Shown: positions 25,431 through 36,640 of the stretch, piece after piece
Layout of the letters: each line of letters begins with the position of its first letter
Position numbering within the stretch: position 1 is the first letter of the stretch
From: Pelomonas parva
Lineage (GTDB): Bacteria; Pseudomonadota; Gammaproteobacteria; Burkholderiales; Burkholderiaceae_C
Reading direction: 5' to 3'
DNA length: 64,000 bases
NCBI RefSeq assembly: GCF_043555835.1
Contig: NZ_JBIGHV010000004.1
Span: 558,001 to 622,000 of the forward strand
Program-made: the position numbers and the translations under genes
Notes under the pieces: model-generated
Database searches by the model: none
Told to the model about the DNA's origin: nothing
The model's input: only the letters and a program-made list of their open reading frames with translations

Positions 25431-25446
25431 CCCGGCAGCGGCGCGG

Positions 25447-25920
25447 TCAAACAGCCGCTTCCGCCACGCGCTCGCGAAACAGAACGGCCCGCTCGGCGCT
25501 GGCCACCGCCTCGATTCGCGCGGAGGCGTCGGCCAGCCAGTCGAGGAAGCGCGACTCGCTGTCCACCTCGCGGGCGCTGGCGCGCAGCTCGGCATCACGG
25601 CCGGCCAGCATGCGGCTGGCCAGGTCCAGCGCAAACATCTTGGCGCGCATCAGGCGGCGCAGGTCGGCGGCGGCGTCCCCAGGCACCGGGGCGGGTGCTG
25701 CGGCGGCGCGCTGGGTGACCAGGCCTTGGCGGCGCAACGTGGCGAGTGCTCGCGAATCCAGGCCCAGCGAGCGCGCAATGACGAGCAGTTCCGCCTCTCC
25801 GCGCTGGCCGTCCACGCTGATCAACAACATGCGCAACGGCACGGGCAGGCTGCCGCGCGGGCCGGCCAGCAGCAGGCGGGCGGCATCGGTCTTGGCTGGG
25901 GCAACGACGGGCTGGGACAT
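25447..25920 (-). CDS. Hypothetical protein, largely helical
   Basis: A 157-residue soluble protein rich in Ala, Arg and Leu, predicted all-helical, with an Ala/Pro linker at about 91-100. The N-terminal half (PLRMLLISVDGQRGEAELLVIARSLGLDSRAL) resembles a small helical or winged DNA-binding domain but lacks a clear motif. AGAGGAG lies 6 bases upstream of the ATG. It converges on the flavin oxidoreductase with a 16-base gap and is not part of that cluster. No family recognised. Confidence 0.6.
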   Translation of the reverse strand: MSQPVVAPAKTDAARLLLAGPRGSLPVPLRMLLISVDGQRGEAELLVIARSLGLDSRALATLRRQGLVTQRAAAAPAPVPGDAAADLRRLMRAKMFALDLASRMLAGRDAELRASAREVDSESRFLDWLADASARIEAVASAERAVLFRERVAEAAV

Positions 25921-25986
25921 GACGGCTCCTCTGAGGCGCCCATCATGTCGAGCGGATTTGCAGGCGCTATGACAAGGCCGTGACCC

Positions 25987-26445
25987 TCAGTCGCTGTCAG
26001 GCGGGTTGCGCAGCCGCTGCGAGAACCACCACAGATGCCCGTCCGGGTCCACGCAGGCATAGGTGCGGTCGCACCAGTACTCGGGGCCGTGGTCGCTGTC
26101 CGCGGGCTCATAGGTCACGCGTGCGCCGGCCGCGCGGGCCCGGGCGCAATGGGCGTCGACATCGTCGACATAGAGCATCAGGCTCTGCGTGTTGGCGCCG
26201 CCCGCCGCGCGCGGGCTGCGGCCAGCGACGCCGAAGCGGGCGTCGCGCTCGGCACTGCTGTCAGCCACCATGATGATGGCCTCGCCATAGCGCAGCTCGC
26301 TGTGCGCGACGCTGCCGCCAGGTCCGTCCACAACGATCTGCAGCTCGAAGCCGAAAGCCTGGGCATACCAGGCAATGGCCTCGCGTGCGTCGTCGCAGTA
26401 GAGCGCCGTCGCCAGGCGGGGCCAGCCGGGCGGGGTGGGTTTCAT
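25987..26445 (-). CDS. VOC family (glyoxalase-like) protein
   Basis: A 152-residue protein of the vicinal-oxygen-chelate superfamily, with paired beta-alpha-beta-beta-beta modules: LYCDDAREAIAWYAQAFGF at the start, and LMLYVDDVDAHCARARAAGARV followed by ACVDPDGHLWWFSQRL. The PhnB-like arrangement suggests a small metalloenzyme or a resistance-type binding protein. I chose the ATG at 26445, with AGGAG 8 bases upstream; the longer frame has no ribosome site. Function unresolved. Confidence 0.8.
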   Translation of the reverse strand: MKPTPPGWPRLATALYCDDAREAIAWYAQAFGFELQIVVDGPGGSVAHSELRYGEAIIMVADSSAERDARFGVAGRSPRAAGGANTQSLMLYVDDVDAHCARARAAGARVTYEPADSDHGPEYWCDRTYACVDPDGHLWWFSQRLRNPPDSD

Positions 26446-26509
26446 CGTGGTCTCCTGAAAGGCTCGGTGCGGTTCAATCCTCGCACCACGACCGCCACGC
26501 CACCACCCC

Positions 26510-26962
26510 ATGAAGCTCGCCGCCTGCGCCCTTGCCCTGCTCTGCACGCTGACCACCCAGGCCCAGGAGGCCGCACCCACCTACGACGCCGCCAAGGCTC
26601 ATTCCTGGGGCGCCAACGAGCAGGGCCTGCGCCCCTACACCTTCGTGCTGCTGAAGACCGGCCCCAAGCGCATGCCCGACGGCCCGGCGCGCACCGAGAT
26701 GTTCCAGGGCCATTTCGCCAACATGACGCGGCTGGCCAAGGAGGGCCTGCTGGTGTACGCCGGCCCGCTGGACGGCAAGGACGGCCTGCGCGGCCTGTTC
26801 ATCTTTGCGACCGCCGACCTGGAGGCCGCCCGCAAGGCCGTGGAGACCGACCCCGTCATCGTCAACGGCGAGATGGTGGCCGAGCTGCACAAGCACTTCG
26901 GCTCGGCGGCGCTGCTGGCGGTGAACGAGTGGCATCCGAAGCTGATCAAGCCCAAGCCCTGA
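26510..26962 (+). CDS. Exported YciI-like protein
   Basis: A 150-residue protein with a Sec signal peptide (MKLAACALALLCTLTTQAQ) followed by a YCII-like domain: YTFVLLKTGPKR, HFANMTRLAKEGLLVYAGPL, FIFATADLEAARKAVETDPVI. The His-Asp pair and dimeric ferredoxin-like fold of YciI are usually cytoplasmic, so export is a variation. The precise reaction is unknown. It lies 37 bases upstream of hscC on the same strand. Confidence 0.7.
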   Translation: MKLAACALALLCTLTTQAQEAAPTYDAAKAHSWGANEQGLRPYTFVLLKTGPKRMPDGPARTEMFQGHFANMTRLAKEGLLVYAGPLDGKDGLRGLFIFATADLEAARKAVETDPVIVNGEMVAELHKHFGSAALLAVNEWHPKLIKPKP

Positions 26963-26999
26963 GCTACCCTTGCGCCCGTTTCAACGGGAGGCTTCTTCA

Positions 27000-28712
27000 A
27001 TGATCCTGGGCATCGACCTGGGCACCACGCACAGCGCGGCGGCGGTGTTTCGCGACGGCGCGTCCGTCCTCATCCCCAATGCCCACGGCGACTTTCTGAC
27101 GCCGTCTGCCGTGGCGCTCGACGACCAGGGCCACACGCTGGTGGGCCTGGCCGCCCGCGAGCGCGCCGGCCTGCATGCCGAGTCCACGGCGCTGGCTTTC
27201 AAGCGCTGGATGGGCAGCGACAAGAAGATCACGCTGCGCAGCGGTGCGCAGGTGAAGGAACTGCGCGCCGAGGAGCTGTCGGCCCTCGTGCTGCAGACGA
27301 TCAAGGCCGATGCCGAGGCCTTCCTCGGCGAGCCCGTGACCGAGGCCGTCATCACCGTGCCGGCCTACTTCAACGAAGCGCAACGCCGTGCGACCCGAAC
27401 GGCCGGCGAGATCGCCGGGCTGAAGGTCGAGCGCCTGCTCAATGAACCCACGGCCGCCGGCCTGGCCTACGGGCTGCAGGAACGGCCCGAGCACAGCAGC
27501 TTCCTGATCTTCGACCTGGGCGGCGGCACCTTTGACGTGTCGGTGCTGGAGTATTTCGACGGCGTCGTCGAGGTGCGCGCCAGCGCCGGCGACACGCGCT
27601 TGGGCGGCGAGGACTTCAGCCGCGTCATCGCCCAGCTTTTTGCCAGGCAGTGCGAGACGCTCAGCACCGAGGAGCGCCAGGCCTGGTTCGAGGGCGAGAC
27701 GTGGTGGCGCCTGGCCGAGCAGGCCAAGCGCGACCTGGGCGAGCGCGACAGTGTGGAGGTCAGCACCGTCTGGCGCGAGCGCACGCTGGCCGCGACGCTG
27801 AGCCGCGCCGACTTCGAGGCTGCCTCGGCCGAACTGCTGCAGCGCCTGCGCCGCCCCATCGAACGCGCGCTGGCCGATGCCCAACTCGACCCCGCAGGCC
27901 TGGCCGAGGTCGTGCTGGTGGGCGGCGCGACTCGCATGCCCATGGTGCAGAAGCTCGTCACGCGCCTGTTCCAGCGCCTGCCGCTGCGCAAACTCGACCC
28001 CGACCTCGCCATTGCCATGGGCGCCGGTGTGCAGGCCGGCCTGAAGGCGCGCGACGCGGCGCTGGACGATGTCGTGCTGACCGACGTGATGCCGTATTCG
28101 CTGGGCATCATCGCGGCGGCCCAGGTCAACGGCCATTTCATGGCCGACCGCTTCTCGCCCATCATCGAGCGCAACACGCCGGTGCCGGTGTCGCGCGTGG
28201 AGCGTTATCACACGGTGGCCGACCAGCAGCGCCAGATCCTCATCGACGTGCGCCAGGGCGAGTCGCCGGTGGGCTCGGAGAACCTGAGCCTGGGCAAGCT
28301 GGAGATCCCGTTGAAGCCCGTGCCGGCGGGCGAGGCGGGCGTGGAAGTGCGCTTCACCTACGACGCCAACGGCCTGCTCGAGGTCGAGGCCCACGAGACG
28401 CCCGGCGGCCAGCGCCACGAGCTGATCATCGAGAGCCAGGGCGCGCGCCTCACCCCCACCGAACTCGCCGCCACGCGCGAACGCCTGCAGGCGCTGAAGC
28501 GCCACCCGCGCGACGAGCAGGACAACCGCTACCAGATCGAGCGCGCCAAGCGCCTGTTCGAGGACCGCCTGGGCAACGACCGCGCGATGCTGCAGGACTG
28601 GCTGGGCGCCTTCGAGGCGGCGCTGCAGACGCAGGACGCACGCGTCATCCGCAGCGCCCGCCAGCAGTTCAAGGAAGCGCTGGACAGCATCGACACGTCG
28701 TTCAAATTCTGA
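27000..28712 (+). CDS. hscC: Hsp70 family chaperone HscC
   Basis: A 570-residue Hsp70. The nucleotide-binding domain has ILGIDLGTTHSAAAVF (2-17), the phosphate-2 motif IFDLGGGTFDVSVLEY and the adenosine motif VVLVGGATRMPMVQKLV. The substrate-binding domain is shorter than in DnaK, and there is no EEVD-like acidic tail, as expected for HscC. GGGAGG lies 8 bases upstream of ATG 27000. The next gene, 2 bases after the stop, encodes a membrane J-like protein, matching the hscC-djlC pairing known from Escherichia coli. Confidence 0.9.
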   Translation: MILGIDLGTTHSAAAVFRDGASVLIPNAHGDFLTPSAVALDDQGHTLVGLAARERAGLHAESTALAFKRWMGSDKKITLRSGAQVKELRAEELSALVLQTIKADAEAFLGEPVTEAVITVPAYFNEAQRRATRTAGEIAGLKVERLLNEPTAAGLAYGLQERPEHSSFLIFDLGGGTFDVSVLEYFDGVVEVRASAGDTRLGGEDFSRVIAQLFARQCETLSTEERQAWFEGETWWRLAEQAKRDLGERDSVEVSTVWRERTLAATLSRADFEAASAELLQRLRRPIERALADAQLDPAGLAEVVLVGGATRMPMVQKLVTRLFQRLPLRKLDPDLAIAMGAGVQAGLKARDAALDDVVLTDVMPYSLGIIAAAQVNGHFMADRFSPIIERNTPVPVSRVERYHTVADQQRQILIDVRQGESPVGSENLSLGKLEIPLKPVPAGEAGVEVRFTYDANGLLEVEAHETPGGQRHELIIESQGARLTPTELAATRERLQALKRHPRDEQDNRYQIERAKRLFEDRLGNDRAMLQDWLGAFEAALQTQDARVIRSARQQFKEALDSIDTSFKF

Positions 28713-28714
28713 GC

Positions 28715-30301
28715 ATGTGGGAACAGGACTGGGCCCTGCTGGGCATTGAACCGACGACCGAGCTGGCCGCGATCAAGAAGGCCTATGCGCTGAAACTGAA
28801 GGTTACGCGGCCGGATGACGATGCCGAGGCCTACCAGGCGCTGCGCGGGGCCTATGAGCGCGCGCAGCAATGGGCGAGGTGGCAGCACGAGAACCCCGGC
28901 GAGGCAGCGGCCGTTGCCGAACCGCGAGCGCCCGAGGAGCAGGCGGCGCCTGCTGAAGAGCCGCCGGTGCCGGAACATGTCGTCACGCCGAAGCACCTCA
29001 CCGACGAGTTGGAGCTGCTGTGGCGGCGCAGCGGCGAGGCGGCGCTGATGCACGGCTGGGCGGACGCCCGCCGCGAACTGGACCAGCAGCCGCTGAGCCG
29101 GCAGGTCGAGTTCTCCGCCGCGTTCGCGCGTTGGGCACTGGGCCTGCCCAGCCTGCCCGACGCGTTCCTGAAGGCACTGGAGGCGCACTTCGGCTGGCTG
29201 AACGACTTCCGCACCGAGCGCCAGTTGGGCACCGAGCTGGCCCATGCGCTGCACGAGGCGTTCGACGAGCGGCTGCGGCCTGCCCCCATCCCCGAGCCCG
29301 TGCGCGAGCTGGGCGCGCCGCTGCAGCGGCTGGATACGCTGCGCCAGAGCGGTGGCGCCTGGTGGCGGCTGCAGTTGCTGCTGCTGTTGCTGCAGCCCAC
29401 GCTGGTACGCGGCCAGAGCCTGCTGGGGGCGCAGTGGCTGCGCAAGCTGGGGCTGGACATGCACGCCCAGCGCCTGCTGGACGAAGGCATCAAGCGTGGC
29501 CTGTGGCTGCGCGTGGGGCTGGCCGGCACGCTGTGCTTCGGCGCCGGGCTGCTGGTCTTCGGCGACGCGATCATCGCTGGCGCCCATCTGCTGGGCTGGC
29601 TGCTGGGCACCGGCGCCGTCATGGTGGCGGGCCTGCTCGTCGCGTCGCTGATCCACACGGGGCCCGCCCTGACTCACGGCCAGAAGCGCCTGGCGCTGCC
29701 GCTGGAGCGCTGGCGGCAACACGGCATGCAGCCGGTGCTGGGCCTGGTGTGGCTGTTGTTTGCGGCCTGGCTGGCTTGGCTGACCCCCGATGCCGACGGG
29801 GCTGCGGTCGGCCTGCTGGCGTTGATCCCCGCGTGGCTGATCGAGCCGGCGGCCTGGCTTTTCGGCCTCGCGGGCCTGGTGGCTGCCTGGCCGCTGCTGC
29901 CGCTGCACGGTTGGGTGGTGGCCGGCCTGTCGCCGCTGGTGGGCTTTGTGTTCGCGATGGCGCTGGGGGCCTGGCTGCCGCTGCCCAGCTGCCTGCTGGT
30001 GGGCACCGCCTGGATGCTGCTGGCCGCGGCCGTGCACGAGGAGCGCGTGCGTGCGACCGGCCTGGCGCTGTGGCCGCTGCGCCCGATGCTGAACGCCCTG
30101 GCGCTGGCGCAGCGCTGGACCTACACGGTCGCGCTGCTGCCGCTGGCTTGTGCGGCCGCCTACGTCACGTTGAACGACGGGCCGATACGGGCCAGCACCG
30201 TCTTCCTGATCTGGGTGTTCGGCAACCTGCTGACGGCCTGGTTGCAGGACAAGGCCGAGGCCTGGGCGCTGAGGCAGCTGCCTGCGCCCGTGGGCGATTG
30301 A
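28715..30301 (+). CDS. Membrane-anchored J-like co-chaperone (DjlC/HscD type)
   Basis: A 528-residue protein. Residues 1-50 are a divergent J domain (WALLGIEPTTELAAIKKAYALKLKVTRPDDD, then AYQALRGAYERA) in which the HPD tripeptide is R32-P33-D34, as in DjlB/DjlC-type partners of HscC. An acidic/proline linker (about 58-85) and a soluble helical region follow, then about six to eight membrane segments from roughly residue 270 to 520. It presumably recruits HscC to the inner membrane. The client is unknown. It ends 4 bases before the convergent phosphofructokinase gene. Confidence 0.8.
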   Translation: MWEQDWALLGIEPTTELAAIKKAYALKLKVTRPDDDAEAYQALRGAYERAQQWARWQHENPGEAAAVAEPRAPEEQAAPAEEPPVPEHVVTPKHLTDELELLWRRSGEAALMHGWADARRELDQQPLSRQVEFSAAFARWALGLPSLPDAFLKALEAHFGWLNDFRTERQLGTELAHALHEAFDERLRPAPIPEPVRELGAPLQRLDTLRQSGGAWWRLQLLLLLLQPTLVRGQSLLGAQWLRKLGLDMHAQRLLDEGIKRGLWLRVGLAGTLCFGAGLLVFGDAIIAGAHLLGWLLGTGAVMVAGLLVASLIHTGPALTHGQKRLALPLERWRQHGMQPVLGLVWLLFAAWLAWLTPDADGAAVGLLALIPAWLIEPAAWLFGLAGLVAAWPLLPLHGWVVAGLSPLVGFVFAMALGAWLPLPSCLLVGTAWMLLAAAVHEERVRATGLALWPLRPMLNALALAQRWTYTVALLPLACAAAYVTLNDGPIRASTVFLIWVFGNLLTAWLQDKAEAWALRQLPAPVGD

Positions 30302-30305
30302 AGGC

Positions 30306-31523
30306 TCAGCGCTTGTTCAGCACCTTCGGCACCGGGTTGGGACGCAGCCGGAACGCATCCGGCAGCCCCGAGCCCAGCAGCGGGCGCAGGTAGAGGCGGA
30401 AGGCATCGGTCACGTCGGTGCCGGCCTCGTTGATGAAGTGGTCCTCCATCGTGCGCGTCTTGCCGGCCACGTCGGTGAGCGGCAGCAGCTCGTAGTCCAC
30501 CGAGTAATAGCCCACGCGCTTGATGGCGACGGAACCGTCGCGGTCGCCGTGGAAGGCGTATTGCACGGCCTTCTCGCCCACCTCGCGGGCCTCGCGCTGG
30601 TCCACGTCGGACACGCAGCCGAGGAAGCTGCGCTGCAGGTAGCCGAAGGTGTCGCCGCGCACACGCTTGATGCCCAGCTTGGCCTTGATCTCCTCGCACA
30701 GCAGGTCGGCCAGCGCGCCGGTGCCGCTGAGCTGCACGTTGCCATGCGCATCGCGCTCCAGGTCGCCGGCGAGCTTGGACAGCATGGGCGTGCCGCTCGC
30801 ATCGTGGATGCCCTCGCTGACGGCGATGACGCAGCGGCCGTAGCGCTCGTAGGCGGCCTTGACGTCGCGCAGGAACTGCTCGGTGTCGAAGTGACGCTCG
30901 GGCAGATAGATGAGGTGGGGGCCGTCGTCGTCGAACTTCTTGCCGAGCGCTGCAGCGGCCGTCAGGAAGCCGGCATGGCGGCCCATGACGACGCCGACAT
31001 AGATGCCGGGCAGCGACGCGTTGTCGAGGTTGGCGCCGGCAAAGGCCTGAGCGACAAAGCGCGCCGCCGACGCGTAGCCCGGCGTGTGGTCGTTGCCCAC
31101 CAGGTCGTTGTCGATGGTCTTGGGGATGTGGATGGTGCGCAGCGGATAGTTCGCCGCAGCGGCCTCCTCGGAGACGATGCGCACGGTGTCGGACGAGTCG
31201 TTGCCGCCGATGTAGAAGAAGTGCGTGATGCCATGCGCCTTCAGCACCGTGAAGATCTCGTGGCAGTAGGCCGCATCGGGCTTGTCGCGCGTGGAGCCCA
31301 GCGCTGACGACGGCGTGTTGGCCACCAGCTCCAGGTTGTGGCTGGTCTCCTGCGTCAGGTCGACGAAGTCCTCGTTGACGATGCCGCGCACGCCGTGGCG
31401 CGCGCCGTAGACCTTGCCCACCCCGGCCTGGCGGCGCGCTTCGAGCACGACGCCGACGAGGCTCTGGTTGATGACGGCGGTGGGGCCGCCACCTTGGGCG
31501 ACGAGGATCTTGGCGAGACTCAT
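30306..31523 (-). CDS. Pyrophosphate-dependent 6-phosphofructokinase
   Basis: A 405-residue PFK-A family enzyme, interconverting fructose 6-phosphate and fructose 1,6-bisphosphate. GGND (106-109) replaces the GGDG of ATP enzymes, and PKTIDND (134-140) carries the lysine associated with PPi as phosphate donor. MGRHAGFLTAAAAL is the sugar-phosphate loop. I chose the ATG at 31523, with AGGAG 5 bases upstream, over the upstream 31538. PPi specificity rests on these motifs and is inference from family knowledge. Confidence 0.88.
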   Translation of the reverse strand: MSLAKILVAQGGGPTAVINQSLVGVVLEARRQAGVGKVYGARHGVRGIVNEDFVDLTQETSHNLELVANTPSSALGSTRDKPDAAYCHEIFTVLKAHGITHFFYIGGNDSSDTVRIVSEEAAAANYPLRTIHIPKTIDNDLVGNDHTPGYASAARFVAQAFAGANLDNASLPGIYVGVVMGRHAGFLTAAAALGKKFDDDGPHLIYLPERHFDTEQFLRDVKAAYERYGRCVIAVSEGIHDASGTPMLSKLAGDLERDAHGNVQLSGTGALADLLCEEIKAKLGIKRVRGDTFGYLQRSFLGCVSDVDQREAREVGEKAVQYAFHGDRDGSVAIKRVGYYSVDYELLPLTDVAGKTRTMEDHFINEAGTDVTDAFRLYLRPLLGSGLPDAFRLRPNPVPKVLNKR

Positions 31524-31547
31524 GAACGCTCCTGGCATGTCGTGGGG

Positions 31548-31572
31548 ACGGCGGAGTTTAGGGTTCCGCCGT
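31548..31572. other. Inverted repeat between response regulator and pfk genes
   Basis: ACGGCGGA (31548-31555) and TCCGCCGT (31565-31572) form a perfect 8-bp stem with a 9-base loop. It lies 18 bases downstream of the response-regulator stop and 25 bases upstream of the pfk ATG on the minus strand. There is no T-tract after it. It may end the upstream transcript or be a structured leader for pfk. Confidence 0.4.
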
Positions 31573-31590
31573 GACGACGCAATCAGGTGT

Positions 31591-33807
31591 TCAACGCTTC
31601 ATCCAGGCTTGCAGATCTTCAGCCGGCATGGGCTTGGCGAACAGCCAGCCCTGGCCTTCGTGGCAGCCCAGGCCGATCAGGTACTGGCGCTGCTCCTCGG
31701 TCTCGATGCCCTCGGCAATGACGGTCAGGCCCAGGCCGCGGCCGAGGTTGATGACCATCTGTGCGATGGTCGAGCCCGCGGTGGAAGACTGCGCCTCCTG
31801 CACGAAGGCGCGGTCGATCTTGAGGCGGTCCACCTGCAGCTGGCGCAGCTGGCTGAGCGACGAGAAGCCGGTGCCGAAGTCGTCGATGGCGACGCTGAAG
31901 CCGAGCTGCTTGATGTCGGCCAGCACGCGCAGCACGAGGTCGGCGTCTTCCATGGCCATGGACTCGGTGATCTCCAGCTCGATGTGCTGCCCCTCGACGC
32001 CCGCGTCCTTCAGCGCGCGGGCCAGCGTGTCGATGAAGCCTGGGTGGCGGAACTGCGCCATCGAGATGTTGACCGCCATGCGGAAGCTGTCGTGGCCAAG
32101 CGCGCGCATCTTGGCCAGCTGCTGGCAGGCGGTGCGCACGACGAATTCTCCGATGGGGATGATGAGGCCGCTCTGCTCGGCCAGCGGGATGAACTGGTCC
32201 GGCGGGATGAAGCGGCCGTCCGTCGTGCGCCAGCGCAGCAGCGCCTCGGCGCCGATGACGCGGCGGCTCTCCAGCTCGACCTGCGGCTGGTAGACGACGA
32301 AGAGCTGGCTCTCCTCAAAGCCGGTGCGCAAGCCCTTGAGCAGCTTGAAACGCTCGCGCGCGTCGCTGCCCATGGCGGCGGAAAAGTATTGGGATGAGCC
32401 GCGTTGCTGCTGCTTGGCTCGTTTGAGCGCGATCTGGGCGTCCAGCAGCAACTCGGAGCCGACGGCCGTCGATTCACCCAGGCGCACGAGGCCGGTGGTG
32501 GCCGACAGCTGCAGGCGCTCGCCGGCGACCATGAAGGGCTCGGTGAAGACCGCCTGCACGGTCTCCGGGCAGACCTTGCCATGCTCGCCCAGCACACCGA
32601 AGGTGTCGGCGCCGACGCGTGCCATGGCGGTGTTCAGGCCCAGCACCTCGGCCAAGCGGTGCACGACGGCCTGCAGCACCTGGTCGCCGAAGTGGTGACC
32701 GAAGGCGTCGTTGATGTCGGAGAAGTCGTCGATGTCGATCAGCGCGAGCGTGACACCGGACGGGTCCTTGAGGTTCTTGTCGAGCAGCTCGACGAAGCGG
32801 TTGCGGTTGGGCAGGCGCAGCAGCGGGTCGTTGTAGGCCTGGTCCAGCAGCTGGCTGTACAGCACGACGTTCTCGAAGCCGACGGCGATGTTGGAGCAGA
32901 AGGCGCGCAGCAGTTGCTGGTCCAATTCGTCCAGCTCGCGGCCGACGTCGACCAGCGCCGCCATCGCGCGGCCGGGGCCCATGCCGAAGTACAGGCAGGT
33001 GCCGTCGTCGTAGAGGTTCTTCTGCTCGCGCAGGCAGCGCTCCAGCCGCTCGCGCACGGCGGGGATCTTGACCTGTGCCAGCGGCCGGTCGATGAGGCCG
33101 CTGTACTGCCCCGCAGCAGCAACGATGCGGACCTCGCCCTGCGTGTCATTGCTGACCTGGGCGCAGACCAGGCCCTCGGGCAGGATACCCAGCAGCGCGC
33201 ACAGCTGCGTGACGACGCCCTCGGCGAAGCGCGACAGGCCGCGCATGCGCGACAGCGAGGTGCTGCTCTCGACGATCATCTCCAGCCCGCGGCGGTTGGC
33301 CTCCAGCGCGCAGATCTGGCGGTAGGAGCGCACGGCGGCGGTCAGCACCGTGTAGAGCCGCGTGCGAGTCAGCTCCGACTTTGTCTTGTAGTCGTTGATG
33401 TCATAGGCCTGCACCGTCTCGATCTCGGGCGCGTAGCCGGGCTGGCCGGTGCGCAGCACGATGCGCACGGCGTTCATGCGGCGCTCGTCGCGGATGTGCC
33501 GCACCAGCTGCAGGCCGGCGTCCTCGCTCTCCATGACGACGTCCAGCAGCACGACGGCGAGGTCTTCCTCGGTGCCGAGCACCTGGCGGGCCTGGGCGGC
33601 GGAGCTGGCGTGCAGGAAGACGAGCGGCTGGCCTTCGACGGTCAGGCCTTGCATGGCCAGCTCGGTGGCCTTGTGCACGTCACCATCGTCGTCGACGATG
33701 AGGATGCGCCAGGGCCGGTTCTGCGGGCGATGCTCGTGCTCGTTGTGCTCGGGGTCGTCGAGCAGTTCGAGCAGGTCGTCGTCAACGGCGGACGTTGTTT
33801 CTTGCAT
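31591..33807 (-). CDS. Response regulator with DUF3369-type, degenerate GGDEF and EAL domains
   Basis: A 738-residue cytoplasmic signalling protein. The receiver (about 33-155) has LIVDDDGDVH with the acidic pocket and the phosphoacceptor in VVLLDVVMES. A DUF3369/GAF-like sensor region follows. The GGDEF domain has GADTF in place of GGDEF, so cyclase activity is unlikely. The EAL domain (about 490-735) retains EALLRW, NISMAQF, ELEITESM, DDFGTGFSSL and KIDRAF, so it should hydrolyse c-di-GMP. I chose the ATG at 33807; a GTG at 33828 is possible. No cognate kinase is adjacent. Confidence 0.87.
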   Translation of the reverse strand: MQETTSAVDDDLLELLDDPEHNEHEHRPQNRPWRILIVDDDGDVHKATELAMQGLTVEGQPLVFLHASSAAQARQVLGTEEDLAVVLLDVVMESEDAGLQLVRHIRDERRMNAVRIVLRTGQPGYAPEIETVQAYDINDYKTKSELTRTRLYTVLTAAVRSYRQICALEANRRGLEMIVESSTSLSRMRGLSRFAEGVVTQLCALLGILPEGLVCAQVSNDTQGEVRIVAAAGQYSGLIDRPLAQVKIPAVRERLERCLREQKNLYDDGTCLYFGMGPGRAMAALVDVGRELDELDQQLLRAFCSNIAVGFENVVLYSQLLDQAYNDPLLRLPNRNRFVELLDKNLKDPSGVTLALIDIDDFSDINDAFGHHFGDQVLQAVVHRLAEVLGLNTAMARVGADTFGVLGEHGKVCPETVQAVFTEPFMVAGERLQLSATTGLVRLGESTAVGSELLLDAQIALKRAKQQQRGSSQYFSAAMGSDARERFKLLKGLRTGFEESQLFVVYQPQVELESRRVIGAEALLRWRTTDGRFIPPDQFIPLAEQSGLIIPIGEFVVRTACQQLAKMRALGHDSFRMAVNISMAQFRHPGFIDTLARALKDAGVEGQHIELEITESMAMEDADLVLRVLADIKQLGFSVAIDDFGTGFSSLSQLRQLQVDRLKIDRAFVQEAQSSTAGSTIAQMVINLGRGLGLTVIAEGIETEEQRQYLIGLGCHEGQGWLFAKPMPAEDLQAWMKR

Positions 33808-33902
33808 GGGGGAGAGGGCTCCGGGCACGTGACCACCACGGCTGCGGCAGCCCCGTCGAACAGGACACGCAAGCGTAGTGCATCCGTGGGAGCGCTGCCA
33901 CG

Positions 33903-33924
33903 AAAAGCGCGGGCAAAAGCCCGC
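33903..33924 (-). terminator. Rho-independent terminator of the YgiQ-family gene
   Basis: On the minus strand, GCGGGC-TTTT-GCCCGC forms a stem (33909-33914 with 33919-33924), extended by GC and followed by TTTT (33903-33906). It begins 10 bases after the stop of the YgiQ-type gene. Confidence 0.65.
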
Positions 33925-33933
33925 CTCTTCAGC

Positions 33934-36204
<2,271 letters not shown>

Positions 36205-36240
36205 GGCGAGATTGTCGTTGGGCAGGCCCAGAAAGCACAA

Positions 36241-36261
36241 AGCCCGCGCAGGGCGCGGGCT
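36241..36261 (-). terminator. Rho-independent terminator of the cold-shock gene
   Basis: AGCCCGCGC (36241-36249) and GCGCGGGCT (36253-36261) form a perfect 9-bp stem with a 3-base loop. Read on the minus strand it is followed by TTTGTGCTTT. It lies 27 bases after the cold-shock gene stop. Confidence 0.75.
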
Positions 36262-36288
36262 TGGCTCAACGGCCGAAGCCGTGAGGGA

Positions 36289-36504
36289 TTACAGCGAACG
36301 GATGTTCGATGCTTGCAGACCCTTGGGGCCTTGCTTGACTTCGAATTCCACTTGCGCGCCTTCGGCGAGCGTGCGGAAGCCGCCGTTGTTCTTGATTTCG
36401 CTGTGGTGGGCGAACAGATCCTTGCTGCCGTCGGCCGGCGTGATGAAGCCGAAGCCCTTGCCGTCATCAAACCATTTGACGGTTCCGGTTTGCATGGTGC
36501 TCAT
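36289..36504 (-). CDS. CspA family cold-shock protein
   Basis: A 71-residue single cold-shock domain. The RNA-binding motifs are KGFGFI (RNP1) and LFAHHS (RNP2), within TGTVKWFDDGKGFGFITP. Such proteins bind single-stranded RNA and DNA and prevent secondary structure. AAGGAA lies 7 bases upstream of the ATG at 36504, which supports this start over the ATG three codons on. A leader of up to about 135 bp separates it from bfd; long structured leaders often govern csp genes, but none was proven here. Confidence 0.95.
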   Translation of the reverse strand: MSTMQTGTVKWFDDGKGFGFITPADGSKDLFAHHSEIKNNGGFRTLAEGAQVEFEVKQGPKGLQASNIRSL

Positions 36505-36640
36505 TTGAAATTTCCTTGGTGTCGTTGCTTGAATTCACCCGCAGCCCGAACGGCTGCGGCAAAACACAACACTCAAGATCAGACAGAACGGGCGATTCGG
36601 CCGGCGTTACTCGCCAACCGAACGGGGGATTGTAGCGGGC

